Shown in pieces: positions 44,890-53,075 of a stretch of DNA of 64,000 bases. A model generated the notes under the pieces. That model made no database searches and was not told the DNA's origin. It saw only the letters and a program-made list of their open reading frames with translations. Within the stretch, counting starts at the first letter, position 1. Every line of letters begins with the position of its first letter. Source of the stretch: Dehalococcoidia bacterium (GTDB taxonomy: Bacteria > Chloroflexota > Dehalococcoidia > Tepidiformales > Tepidiformaceae); contig JAJDYW010000019.1 in assembly GCA_022824925.1 (NCBI GenBank), forward strand, positions 1 through 64,000, in the 5' to 3' direction. Position numbers and translations under genes: made by a program.

Positions 44890-45330
44890 TCAGGACCGGG
44901 ACGCGGCCTCCCGCCAGAGGCGGCGTCCTGCTGCGAGCCACAGCATGACGCCCACGGAGTCGACCAGGAGCCAGATGACTGCCTGGGCCTGAGCCGGGTC
45001 GCCGTACACCTGCATGAGCCAGGACCACGCGAGCAGGATTGTCTGCACGCCTCCGATGTAGAAGAGCCCGTTCACTTCGACGTAGGCGCGCCAGTCGGCC
45101 GCGCCATTGAGGGCTGCGTCGTGGCTGCGCTTCCAGAGGAAGGCGGAGACGAGGACGAGCAGGGAGCCCGCCATCATGAAGGGGTCGTACGCTTCCCAGT
45201 AGGTGAAATCGGGGTCGTGGTCGGGTTGATAGAAGGGCGTGATGACGAGGTGGATGGCCGTCGCCGCCGCGAGCAGCAGCAGGTAGAGGGCAACAACCCG
45301 CCCGGCGGCTGCGCGGTTGCGGTCGGTCAC
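44890..45330 (-). CDS. 4-TM membrane protein, tandem paralogue 3
   Basis: The GTG at 45330 with GGGAG gives 146 residues with four hydrophobic helices. It shares order and motifs with the next two genes: an N-terminal VALYLLLLAAA helix, LVITPFYQPDHDPDFTYWEAYD, a KRSHDA linker, ADWRAYVEVNGLFYIGG, and a C-terminal LWREA tail. No cofactor motif is certain. The trio is unknown but clearly arose by duplication. It converges on rpoD. Confidence 0.7.
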   Translation of the reverse strand: MTDRNRAAAGRVVALYLLLLAAATAIHLVITPFYQPDHDPDFTYWEAYDPFMMAGSLLVLVSAFLWKRSHDAALNGAADWRAYVEVNGLFYIGGVQTILLAWSWLMQVYGDPAQAQAVIWLLVDSVGVMLWLAAGRRLWREAASRS

Positions 45331-45346
45331 GGCGAGACTCCCGGCC

Positions 45347-45766
45347 TCAGCGCGAGTCGGGCTCGCGCCAGAGCTGCAGGGCCATCTCGACGGCGAGGAT
45401 GGGCATGCCGATGTCGATGACGACCCAGAGGAAGGAGACGGGTTCGAACCCACCCTCGCCCCACTGGCTGGCGAACCAGTTGTTCAGGAAGCCGAGGAGG
45501 AGGGCAACGGCGATGTGGAAGCGCCCGTTCGCGACGAACTTGTCCCAGCTGGTGGCGTCCTCGGCCAGTGACCTCGTTCTGGCGAACGTGACGAGGACGA
45601 GGAGCACCGCGGCAACGGCCATGAACCAGTTGAGGATGTCCCACACATCGCTGGCGTCAGCAAGATTGCCCTGGCCGGCGTAGAGCGGGGAGATGACGAA
45701 GTACGCACCGACGGCGACCCCGACAAGGAAGAGATAGACCGCGATGACGCGGTGGATGGCAGCCAT
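45347..45766 (-). CDS. 4-TM membrane protein, tandem paralogue 2
   Basis: CAGGAGGG precedes the ATG. The 139-residue protein has the same layout as its neighbours: VIAVYLFLVGVAVGAYFVISPLY, WDILNWFMAVAAVLLVLVTF, a SWDKFVANGRFHIA segment, WVVIDIGMPILAVEMALQLWRE. It lacks the DHDPD motif of the other two. It sits 16 bases upstream of paralogue 3 on the same strand, and all three are probably co-transcribed. Confidence 0.72.
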   Translation of the reverse strand: MAAIHRVIAVYLFLVGVAVGAYFVISPLYAGQGNLADASDVWDILNWFMAVAAVLLVLVTFARTRSLAEDATSWDKFVANGRFHIAVALLLGFLNNWFASQWGEGGFEPVSFLWVVIDIGMPILAVEMALQLWREPDSR

Positions 45767-45801
45767 GTGGGACCCTCCTGGCTCCTGCGTGCGGGCGCGG
45801 G

Positions 45802-46224
45802 CTAGGCTCGGGCTTCGCGCCAGAAGCGCAGCCCGAGGACCACGAACAGGATCGGCAGCGCGGTATCGATGATGTGCCAGATCGTCCAGTTCACCAGGGT
45901 GTCGCTCGAGCCCCACTCCACGGCGAACCAGTTGGGGACGAAGGCGAGGGTGAGGGCGAGGACGGCGTAGAAAAGGCCGTTCACCTCGACGTACTCGCGC
46001 CAGTGGACGTCGTCGCCGGCGGAGGCGTCGAACTGGCGCTTCCGGAGGAACGTGCCGGCCAGGGCGAGGAGCAGCCCCGCCGCCATGAACCAGTCGAGCG
46101 TCCTCCAGACAACGGTGTCGGGATCGTGGTCCTCGTAGAAGGGGAAGATGATGAACTGGACCGCGACCGCGAGGCCGGCCAGGAGCAGATAGACGGACAC
46201 GAGCTGCTTCAGGGCTGCGGGCAT
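45802..46224 (-). CDS. 4-TM membrane protein, tandem paralogue 1
   Basis: A consensus AGGAGG sits before the ATG. The 140 residues include four helices: SVYLLLAGLAVAVQFIIFPFY, the loop EDHDPDTVVWRTLDWF, HWREYVEVNGLFYAVLALTLAF, and IIDTALPILFVVLGLRFWREA. The shared (W)REYVEVNGLFY and LWREA-type ends define the family. The gene is first in the reverse-strand trio. No known function is recognised. Confidence 0.72.
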   Translation of the reverse strand: MPAALKQLVSVYLLLAGLAVAVQFIIFPFYEDHDPDTVVWRTLDWFMAAGLLLALAGTFLRKRQFDASAGDDVHWREYVEVNGLFYAVLALTLAFVPNWFAVEWGSSDTLVNWTIWHIIDTALPILFVVLGLRFWREARA

Positions 46225-46342
46225 CTTTACCTCCTCTGTTGAACCGTACCACGCACCCTCAGTCAGCACGCTTACGGGGAGCGGGCGCTACCCTGACTGG
46301 CCCGACCGCTCCCCGCGAACCGTGGTCGGAGCAGGAGGCGCC

Positions 46343-46879
46343 ATGACCGAGCACCCGGAACTCCTCGACAGCGAGACCGTCTTCGAGGGACGGCTGTACG
46401 ACGTGCGCCTGGACACGCTGCGGGCGCCGGAGGGACACACGTTCCGGCGGGAGATGGTCTACCACCCGGGAGCGGTCTGCATGGTGCCGCTCGACGCCGA
46501 CGGGCGCCTCCTGCTGGTCGAGCAGTACCGGCAGGGAGCGCGGACGCGGCTGCTGGAGATTCCGGCGGGCACGCTCGAGCCGGGCGAGGACCCCGGAGAG
46601 ACGGCGGCGCGGGAAATGCGCGAAGAAGTGGGGATGCGGGCGGGCCGGGTGGAGCCCCTGGGTGGCTTCTGGATCGCACCGAGCTGGGCGACGGAGTACC
46701 TGCACCTGTACCTCTGCACCGAGCTGACGCCCGATCCGCTCCCGGGCGACGAAGACGAGGACATCGAGGTGGTGCGCCTGAGCCGCGAGGAAGCGCTCGC
46801 CGCGATCGACGAGGGGCGCATCATCGACGCGAAGTCGATCGCGGGCATCCTGCGCTGGGACCGGCTCGCCGGAAGGTGA
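46343..46879 (+). CDS. Nudix hydrolase, ADP-ribose pyrophosphatase type
   Basis: GCAGGAGG precedes the ATG. The 178-residue protein has the Nudix box within GTLEPGEDPGETAAREMREE (G-x5-E-x7-REUxEExGU), with the preceding EQYRQGARTRLLEIPAG that is typical of ADP-ribose/NDP-sugar pyrophosphatases, and a later YLCTELTPDPLPGDEDEDIE. It hydrolyses ADP-ribose or related diphosphates to clear NAD by-products. It is divergent from the 4-TM trio. Confidence 0.88.
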   Translation: MTEHPELLDSETVFEGRLYDVRLDTLRAPEGHTFRREMVYHPGAVCMVPLDADGRLLLVEQYRQGARTRLLEIPAGTLEPGEDPGETAAREMREEVGMRAGRVEPLGGFWIAPSWATEYLHLYLCTELTPDPLPGDEDEDIEVVRLSREEALAAIDEGRIIDAKSIAGILRWDRLAGR

Positions 46880-46885
46880 AGCGGT

Positions 46886-47245
46886 TCAGGCCTGCAGGAA
46901 GAGTCCGATGGTGATGCCGACGCTCGTGATCCAGGCGCCGCCCGCGAACAGGTACACGTTGTTCACTCTGCTGTTGATGTAGTCGCGCAAGTCGGCGCCC
47001 TGCCGGTCGATGGCCTCACGCAGGGCCTGGTTCTGCCGCCCCATCTCCAGGAGCAGGTCCGAGCGCATGCCGGACATCTCCTGCAGGAGGGCTGCGTTCT
47101 GCTCGTGCATCTCCTGGCGCAGGGCTGCATTCTGCTCGTGCATCTCGCTGCGGCCAGACTCAACGGCCCGAGTGAGATCGCCCAGGCGCTGGTCCACCTG
47201 TTCGTAGGCGCCTTCAAGGCGGCTGAGGCGTTCTTCCGTCGTCAT
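46886..47245 (-). CDS. Coiled-coil protein with C-terminal membrane anchor
   Basis: The 119-residue protein has a continuous heptad pattern (residues 1-88) with two nearly identical EMHEQNAALxQEM units, then a single C-terminal transmembrane helix (YLFAGGAWITSVGITIGLFL). This layout matches small tail-anchored coiled-coil proteins of unknown function. It converges on the Nudix gene with only six bases between the stops. Confidence 0.72.
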   Translation of the reverse strand: MTTEERLSRLEGAYEQVDQRLGDLTRAVESGRSEMHEQNAALRQEMHEQNAALLQEMSGMRSDLLLEMGRQNQALREAIDRQGADLRDYINSRVNNVYLFAGGAWITSVGITIGLFLQA

Positions 47246-47308
47246 GCTTGCCTATCCCAATCATGACATTTCCGGAGGCCGTTGTCCAGCGACCGGAAGG
47301 CGCAGGTA

Positions 47309-48163
47309 TCAGGTCACCTCGCGCCAGTAGCGTTCGAGCGCCTCGATGTGGTCGCGGGGGCTCTCCAGGCCGGCGTTCATGGTGCGCATGGAGACGTAGT
47401 CGACGCCCGCATCGCGCCAGCTCTCGACCTCGGCGGCCCAGTTCTCGGGACCATCGCCGTAGTTCATCATCGCCTCGAAGCCGAAGCCGGCCGGGTCGCG
47501 CCCCTCGTCGGCGAGGTAGCCGCTGATGGTCTCGACGGTGGCGCGGGCTTCGGGCGTGCCGCTACCGAAGATGAAGCCGTCGCCGAGGCGGGCGGCTCGC
47601 GTGAAGGCGGGCTCGGTGAAGCCGCCGAACCAGACGGGGATCCGCCGCCCGGGGAGGGGCTTGAGCCCGGCGCGATCGACGCGGTGCCACTGGCCCGTGT
47701 AGTCGATGACGGGGTCGGCCCAGAGCCGGCGCATCAGGTCGACCTGCTCCTCCTGGCGCTTGCCGCGGTTGCCGAACTGCTCGTTGAGGGCGTCGTACTC
47801 GACGTAGTTCCAGCCCGTGCCGACGCCGAGCCGGAGACGTCCGCCGGAGAGGATGTCGACCTCCGCGGCCTGCTTGGCGACGAGGACGGTCTGGCGCTGG
47901 GGCAGGATGATGACGCCCGTCACGAGCTCGACGCGCTCGGTGATGGCGGCGAGGTAGCCGAGGAGCACGAAGGGCTCGTGAAAAGCGGATTCGTGCGTGT
48001 AGGGACCCCAGAGCCGGGGCTCGCGCTCGGGGACGGCACCGATGACGTGGTCGTACGCGAGGATGTGCGAGTAGCCGAGGCCCTCGGCCGTCTGGGCGAA
48101 GTCGCGGATAACGGACGGGTCCGAGCCGATCTCCGTCTGCGGGAAGATGGCGCCGATCTTCAT
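47309..48163 (-). CDS. LLM-class F420-dependent oxidoreductase
   Basis: The 284-residue protein is a luciferase-like monooxygenase-fold enzyme of the F420-type (TIGR03619-like) group. It has MKIGAIFPQTEIG, AEGLGYSHILAYDHVIG, HEPFVLLGYLAAITERVELVTGVIILPQR, GGRLRLGVGTGWNYVEYDAL, and GRRIPVWFGGFTEPAFTRAARLGDGFIFG. These use F420 (made via FbiC in this window) or FMN. The substrate is unknown. It lies downstream of the copper operon, with 65 bases between them, and may be separate. Confidence 0.88.
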   Translation of the reverse strand: MKIGAIFPQTEIGSDPSVIRDFAQTAEGLGYSHILAYDHVIGAVPEREPRLWGPYTHESAFHEPFVLLGYLAAITERVELVTGVIILPQRQTVLVAKQAAEVDILSGGRLRLGVGTGWNYVEYDALNEQFGNRGKRQEEQVDLMRRLWADPVIDYTGQWHRVDRAGLKPLPGRRIPVWFGGFTEPAFTRAARLGDGFIFGSGTPEARATVETISGYLADEGRDPAGFGFEAMMNYGDGPENWAAEVESWRDAGVDYVSMRTMNAGLESPRDHIEALERYWREVT

Positions 48164-48228
48164 GCGGGGCTCCCTCTGTCGTGGCAGTGAGCCGAGTCTA
48201 CGCGAGGGCCGGCGGGGCAGGAGGAACG

Positions 48229-48813
48229 CTACTCGTCGTTGCCCTCTTCGCTTTCGCCCTCGATGTCCTCGTCCATGTCGCCGTGGTCCATCCCATCGTG
48301 ATCCATGCCGGCGTCGCCACCGCCGAACGCCTCCACCTCGACGGTGACGGTGATGCGGCCGGCGCGCTCGAACTCGAGCACCAGCTCGAAGGTCGAGCCA
48401 ACCTCGGGGACTTCGTCGACCCCGAGGAGCATGACGTGGTAGCCGCCCGGCTCGAGCGTGATGTGGCCGCCCGCATCGATGGGGATGCCTTCGACCTGCT
48501 GCATGGACGAGGAGGCACCCTCGGTGACGACGGTGTGGAGCTGGGTGTCGTCGGCGATCCCGGCGGAGGCGCTCACGAGCGTGTCCTCGAGACCCTCGGC
48601 GTGGACCTCGAAGTAGACGGCGCCGAAGTCGCCGGTGGTGAATCGCGCACGTGCGTCGACGACTTCGATGGAGCCCCCGTGCTCGGGCGGGGGCTCCTCC
48701 TCATCCTCGCCGCCGCAGGCGAGGACGAGGGTGAAGGCAACGACGGTGAGGGCGGCCGCGAGGAGCCCCCACCAACTGCTGCGGGTGCCGGGCACGCCTG
48801 TGGCTCCCGTCAC
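48229..48813 (-). CDS. PCu(A)C-type copper chaperone lipoprotein
   Basis: The GTG overlaps the SCO stop (GTGA). The 194-residue protein has a lipobox (LVLAC) and a PCuAC/DUF461 domain: LHTVVTEGASSSMQQVEGIPI and then GGYHVMLLG, the H-x10-M-x21-H-x-M copper site. The C-terminal tail is His/Met/Asp rich (MDHDGMDHGDMDED) and probably binds extra copper. It delivers Cu(I) to the CuA or CuB centre of cytochrome oxidase with the SCO protein of the same operon. Confidence 0.9.
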   Translation of the reverse strand: MTGATGVPGTRSSWWGLLAAALTVVAFTLVLACGGEDEEEPPPEHGGSIEVVDARARFTTGDFGAVYFEVHAEGLEDTLVSASAGIADDTQLHTVVTEGASSSMQQVEGIPIDAGGHITLEPGGYHVMLLGVDEVPEVGSTFELVLEFERAGRITVTVEVEAFGGGDAGMDHDGMDHGDMDEDIEGESEEGNDE

Positions 48814-49496
48814 GAGGGCTCCTGCCAGCCGTTCTCGGCGAGCAGCGGCAGGTCGTGCGCCATGATCTCACGCAGACCGCCGCCCATCAGGAACGGGTAG
48901 ACGATGTGGCCGAGGTTGTCGGGCGTGTAGGCGATGAGATAGGTCGCGTGGTTGACGGCGTAGCGGCCCTCGCCGAGGTCCTGCTTGACGATCTGGGGCA
49001 TGCCCAGCGAGGTCAGCAGGGACGAGAGCGTCTCCGGCTCGATGGTGAGGCCGATGAAGCTGTCGTCGAAGAGGTCGAGCCAGCGGCGGATGGTGGCCGC
49101 GTCGTCCCGCTCGGGGTCGGTGGTGATGAAGACGACGCGGATGCGCTCGACGTGCTCGGGGTCCATCGCCTCGAGCGTCTGCGCGAGCTCGAGCAGGTGG
49201 GTGGGGCAGATATCCGGGCAATGGGTGTAGCCGAGATAGACGAGCGTCAGGTAGCCCTCGGTCTCGGCGAGGATGTCGAACGCCTCGCCCTCGGTGTCGG
49301 TCAGGACAAGGTCGGGCTTGGGCAGGGGCGGGGTCACGCGGGCGCCCCGGTAGACGACCTCGGACGCTCCTTCGATCTCGAAGGCGGCCTGCGGTTGATC
49401 GTCCTCGCCGCCACAGGCGACCAGGGCGGCGGCGGCCAGAGCAGCTACCACCGTCACCAGCACCATTCGCACAACGGAAACCCTCCTAGCGTTCAC
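48810..49496 (-). CDS. SCO1/SenC-family copper chaperone lipoprotein
   Basis: The 228-residue protein has a lipobox (AALVAC) and a thioredoxin-like SCO domain with the copper/thiol motif CPDICP (CxxxC), plus the distal His in AVNHATYLIAYTPD. SCO proteins mature the CuA site of cytochrome c oxidase at the outer face of the membrane. It overlaps the ctaG gene upstream by eleven bases and the PCuAC gene downstream by four, so the three are translationally coupled. Confidence 0.93.
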   Translation of the reverse strand: MNARRVSVVRMVLVTVVAALAAAALVACGGEDDQPQAAFEIEGASEVVYRGARVTPPLPKPDLVLTDTEGEAFDILAETEGYLTLVYLGYTHCPDICPTHLLELAQTLEAMDPEHVERIRVVFITTDPERDDAATIRRWLDLFDDSFIGLTIEPETLSSLLTSLGMPQIVKQDLGEGRYAVNHATYLIAYTPDNLGHIVYPFLMGGGLREIMAHDLPLLAENGWQEPS

Positions 49497-50532
49497 GGTA
49501 GGCGACGGGGCGCCACTCGTTGCTGTCGTCGGCGGCGTCGAGGCGGCGGCCGAGGCGTTCCTCGTGGGCGGCCCACTGCCAGGCGACGACGATGAGCGCG
49601 ATCAGGCCCAGCGCCTCGCCGGCGATGAACATGATGGCGCCCGCGATCTGCTGGTCGAGCAGGGCGTCCGGCCCCCAGCCGCGGGGGATGGCCGCGAGTT
49701 GCTCGTAGATGACGTTGTCGGGCTCGTGGAAGATGAGCCCGAGCAGGGCGTGGATGGGGACGAGGGCGAGCAGGTAGACGAGGCGGACAGGGTAGGAGAG
49801 GTTCCAGCGCGTCGGGTTCCCCCCGATGACCGGCCACCAGTAGTGCAGCCCCGCGAAGAGGAAGATGGCGTACCCGACGAAGTGCAGCGACGGGTTCCCA
49901 AGGCTCTCCTCGAAGGCGGGGGTGATGTACCAGAAAAGCGGGACGGCGGCGAAGAGGGCAACGCCCACGAGGGGATGGGTGAAGGCGCGGAAGGGGGCGG
50001 AGTGGAGCACCGGGTAGATGACCCGCCGGCGACGCTCCTTGCCGGATGCGATGAGCCAGAGGGTCATGGGGGCGCCGGCGAGGATGATGGGCGGGGCGAT
50101 GGTGATGAGGATGAAGTGCTGCACCATGTGCAGGGTCAGGAAGGTGCCGTCGTAGGCGGCAATGGGGCCGAAGACGGTGAACAGCACGAGCGCCATCCCC
50201 GCGAGGCAGGCGGCGACGCGCCCGTTCGAGACGAGCCTCCGCGTGTGCGAGGCCTGCGCCCGCTGCCGCGTTCGCATGTACCAGACGGCGGCGAGGGCGA
50301 TCAGGAAGATGGGGATGGGCTCGACGGCGAAGGTGAAGAGGGCCTGCGGGAACTCAGGCGGGGGAACGGCGGCCCAGGTGCAGATCCAGATCCAGCCGGC
50401 GCCGCCACCCTCGCCCGCACGCAGGGCGAAGGTCGCGCCGATGCTCGCGGCCAACCCGCCCAGGACCGCCAGGAAGAAGGTCCGATCGGCCGAGTGGATG
50501 GAAGTGAGCGCCGTCGCCTTCATGGTCGCCAT
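49486..50532 (-). CDS. ctaG: Cytochrome c oxidase assembly factor CtaG (caa3-type)
   Basis: This 348-residue integral membrane protein has about seven helices. The family signatures are TLHMVQHFILITIAPPIILAGAP, a GLHYWWPVIGGNP loop, and PIHALLGLIFHEPDNVIY. The His residues are likely copper ligands. CtaG of this type inserts copper into the CuB site of subunit I of cytochrome oxidase. The ATG at 50532 or 50523 may be used, with GGGGAG upstream of both. It heads the ctaG-SCO-PCuAC unit, with a palindromic operator upstream. Confidence 0.92.
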   Translation of the reverse strand: MATMKATALTSIHSADRTFFLAVLGGLAASIGATFALRAGEGGGAGWIWICTWAAVPPPEFPQALFTFAVEPIPIFLIALAAVWYMRTRQRAQASHTRRLVSNGRVAACLAGMALVLFTVFGPIAAYDGTFLTLHMVQHFILITIAPPIILAGAPMTLWLIASGKERRRRVIYPVLHSAPFRAFTHPLVGVALFAAVPLFWYITPAFEESLGNPSLHFVGYAIFLFAGLHYWWPVIGGNPTRWNLSYPVRLVYLLALVPIHALLGLIFHEPDNVIYEQLAAIPRGWGPDALLDQQIAGAIMFIAGEALGLIALIVVAWQWAAHEERLGRRLDAADDSNEWRPVAYRER

Positions 50533-50561
50533 TCGCCGTCAGGCTCCCCGCTCCAGCCTAG

Positions 50562-50587
50562 CCCTTTGTGATTCTTCTCACAATGGG
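50562..50587 (-). promoter_or_regulatory. CRP/FNR-like palindrome and promoter upstream of ctaG
   Basis: TGTGA-N6-TCACA (50567-50582) is a perfect CRP/FNR-family consensus core inside a 10-bp arm inverted repeat with one mismatch. On the ctaG strand it also supplies TTGTGA as a possible -35, 17 bases before TAGGCT (50560-50555). A regulator bound there would overlap the -35. Confidence 0.65.
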
Positions 50588-50598
50588 CCAGGGAGGCC

Positions 50599-53061
50599 TC
50601 AGCCCGGGGGGCTCTCGGCCACGACGCCGGCTGCGAGGAGCGCCGCGTACTCCTCCCCACTGTAGCCGAGAAGGTCGCGCAGGATCGCCTCGTTGTGCTG
50701 GCCGAGCACAGGAGCGCCGGCGTAGCGCTCGACCGGTGTCTCGGAGAGGCGGATGGGGAAGCCGGGGAACTCGCGGCGGCCCGCTTCGGGGTGGTCGATG
50801 GGGACGATCATGTCGCGGGCGCGCAGGTGGGGGTCGGCGACCATCTCGAGGTTGGAGAGCACCGGGCCGGCGGCGATGCCCGCTTCCTGCAGGAGCGCCG
50901 CTACCTCGTGTGCGTCCTGTGCCTGCGTCCAGGCTGCGATCTCGGCGTCGAGCGAATCGTGCTGGCGATGGCGCTCGGCGGAATCACGAAGCGAGGGGTC
51001 GGCGAGGGCGGGGCTGCCGACGAGTTCGGCGAGCGCCATCCACGCGCGGTCGGACTGCACGGTCATCGCGACCCAGGCGTCTTCGCCCCGGCAGGGATAG
51101 ACCCCCTGGGGCGCGAACGCCGGCGAGCGGTTCCCGCGACGCACGGGGGGTTCGCCGGCGGCAAAGGCCGCAACCACCAGCTCGCCACCGATGGAGAGGT
51201 ACGACTCGAGCTGGGAGAGGTTCACGTAGACGGGGCCGCCGGTGCGGTCGCGCTCGCGCAGGGCGTCGAGGAGGGCGAACGTGCCGGTGAGTCCGCCGAT
51301 GCCGTCGGGGAAGGCTGCTCCCTGCTTGATGGGTCCGCCACCCTCGTAGCCGGTGGTCGCCGCGAGGCCCGAGTGCGCTTCGAGGATGGGTCCCCACGAG
51401 CCCCGTTCGCGGAAGGGGCCGGTTGAGCCGTAGCCCGACATCGACAGCCGCACGATGCGCGGGTTGATGGCGGCCACGGTCTCGAAGTCGAAGCCGAGCC
51501 GGTCGATGGCGCGGGGGCGGTAGTTGTCGAGGAGGACGTCGGCCTCCGCGAGGAGCTTCCGGAAGACGTCGCGCCCGGCTGCCGTCTTCAGGTCGAGGCA
51601 GAGCGAGCGCTTGTTGCGCTGGAACTTGTTGAAGGGGCCGTTGCGGTTCCACGGCCGCTCGCCGGGGTCGGCGTCGGGGAAGATGCCTCCGCGGAAGGCG
51701 GGGGCGGGGAGGTCGCCCCGCCGCCAGCCTTCGGGGGCGCGCGGGGGCGTTCCGCCCGGCGAGAGGCTCCCGCCGCGCGAGCCCCGGTGCTCGACGCGGA
51801 CGACGTCGGCGCCGAGGTCTCCGCAGAAGCGGCCGACGAGCGGTCCCGCCCAGGCGATCGAGAGCTCGACGACGCGGACCCCTTCCAGCGGCAGCGACGG
51901 GGCAGGCGCAGTGGGTGGTGGAGCGTGCGGGGGGCGGTCGGAGGCGGCGAGCTCGGCAAGGATGGTCGCCGTGTCCTCGCCGAGCCCGGGGGCGCGGGGA
52001 CGGCCCCCGGGGCCCTCCACCCCGCGCACGGGAAGGGAGGGCGCCAGGACCCCTTCGCCGAGGTCGGGCAGGAGCTGCCAGAAGCCCCGGTATTCGAGCT
52101 GCTCGTCTTCCCGGACGCTGGCCAGGTCGAGGACCGGACTCGTGGGGACGCCGTGGTCCTGCAGGAGCTCGACGATCTCGCGCCGCTCGCGGGCGAGGAG
52201 CCACGGCAGGATGATGGCGTCGAGCTCATCGGCGTTGTCGAAGCGGTCGCCGCCGGACGCATAGCGCGGGTCGCTCAGGAGCTCGGGCATGTCGAGGGCG
52301 AGGCAGAAGCCCTCCCACTGGGCGGGGCTGGACACGGCGATACCGACGGCGCCGTCCCTGCAGGGAAGGATGCCGAGGGGGTGGAACGACTCGGCGTGGC
52401 GGTTGCCGGAGCGTCGCTTGCGCACGCCCTGGTGCGTCGCGAGGACGATGGTCCACTGGTGGAGGGCCGTCATCGCGTCCATGGCGGCGACATCGACGAG
52501 CTGTCCCCGGCCCGTCTCTGCGGCCGACCGGAGGGCGGCCATCGCCCCGACTGCAGCGGTGAGGCCGTTCACGTAGGCGCACCAGGGTCCGCCGCCCTGG
52601 AGGGGTTCGCGGTCGGGGTGGCCGGTGATGGCGGCGTAGCCGCTCATCGCCCAGTCGACGAGGGCGGAGGAGCGCCGGCCGGCATAGGGACCGGTCAGGC
52701 CAAAGGGACCGCAGACGACAGCGACGAGCCTCGGGTTGAGCCGGCGGAAGCGCTCCATGCGCTTCGCGACCGCCTCGGGCGTTTCGCCCGCCTCGACGTC
52801 GACCTCGTCGACGACGATGTCGGTGCTCGCGATGAGGCGCTCGAGGTCGGCGTCCCCGAGGACCGCGGATCGCTTGTACATCCCGAGGTACTCGAACGCG
52901 GCCGAACGATCGTCGGGGAGGAGGGGGTGAGCGGAACGCAGCGGGCTCCCGCCCGCCGGTTCGCAGACGACGACCTCGGCGCCGGCGCCGGCGAGCAGGC
53001 GTCCGCAATAGGCGGAAGCGACGCCCCCTCCGAGTTCGACAACGGTGATGCCCCCGGCCAC
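50599..53061 (-). CDS. Tandem CaiB/BaiF family (class III) CoA-transferase
   Basis: This 820-residue protein contains two complete CaiB/BaiF domains in one chain. The first (about 1-400) has VELGGGVASAYCGRLLAGAGAEVV, then VCGPFGLTGPYAG. The second (about 415-820) has VVELSIAWAGPLVGRFCGDLGADVVRVE, RNKRSLCLDLKT, LLDNYRP and MSGYGSTGPFRERGSWG. Family III enzymes move CoA between carboxylic acids through an Asp and intertwine as dimers. The fused form could make the dimer in one chain. It lies 14 bases after the carboxylase gene. The GTG start is weakly supported. Confidence 0.88.
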   Translation of the reverse strand: MAGGITVVELGGGVASAYCGRLLAGAGAEVVVCEPAGGSPLRSAHPLLPDDRSAAFEYLGMYKRSAVLGDADLERLIASTDIVVDEVDVEAGETPEAVAKRMERFRRLNPRLVAVVCGPFGLTGPYAGRRSSALVDWAMSGYAAITGHPDREPLQGGGPWCAYVNGLTAAVGAMAALRSAAETGRGQLVDVAAMDAMTALHQWTIVLATHQGVRKRRSGNRHAESFHPLGILPCRDGAVGIAVSSPAQWEGFCLALDMPELLSDPRYASGGDRFDNADELDAIILPWLLARERREIVELLQDHGVPTSPVLDLASVREDEQLEYRGFWQLLPDLGEGVLAPSLPVRGVEGPGGRPRAPGLGEDTATILAELAASDRPPHAPPPTAPAPSLPLEGVRVVELSIAWAGPLVGRFCGDLGADVVRVEHRGSRGGSLSPGGTPPRAPEGWRRGDLPAPAFRGGIFPDADPGERPWNRNGPFNKFQRNKRSLCLDLKTAAGRDVFRKLLAEADVLLDNYRPRAIDRLGFDFETVAAINPRIVRLSMSGYGSTGPFRERGSWGPILEAHSGLAATTGYEGGGPIKQGAAFPDGIGGLTGTFALLDALRERDRTGGPVYVNLSQLESYLSIGGELVVAAFAAGEPPVRRGNRSPAFAPQGVYPCRGEDAWVAMTVQSDRAWMALAELVGSPALADPSLRDSAERHRQHDSLDAEIAAWTQAQDAHEVAALLQEAGIAAGPVLSNLEMVADPHLRARDMIVPIDHPEAGRREFPGFPIRLSETPVERYAGAPVLGQHNEAILRDLLGYSGEEYAALLAAGVVAESPPG

Positions 53062-53075
53062 GCGCGCGTCCCGCG

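Noticed and set aside
45441..45460. GGTTCGAACCC resembling a tRNA T-loop
   Set aside because: It lies inside a membrane-protein gene, and no acceptor stem or anticodon arm could be paired around it.
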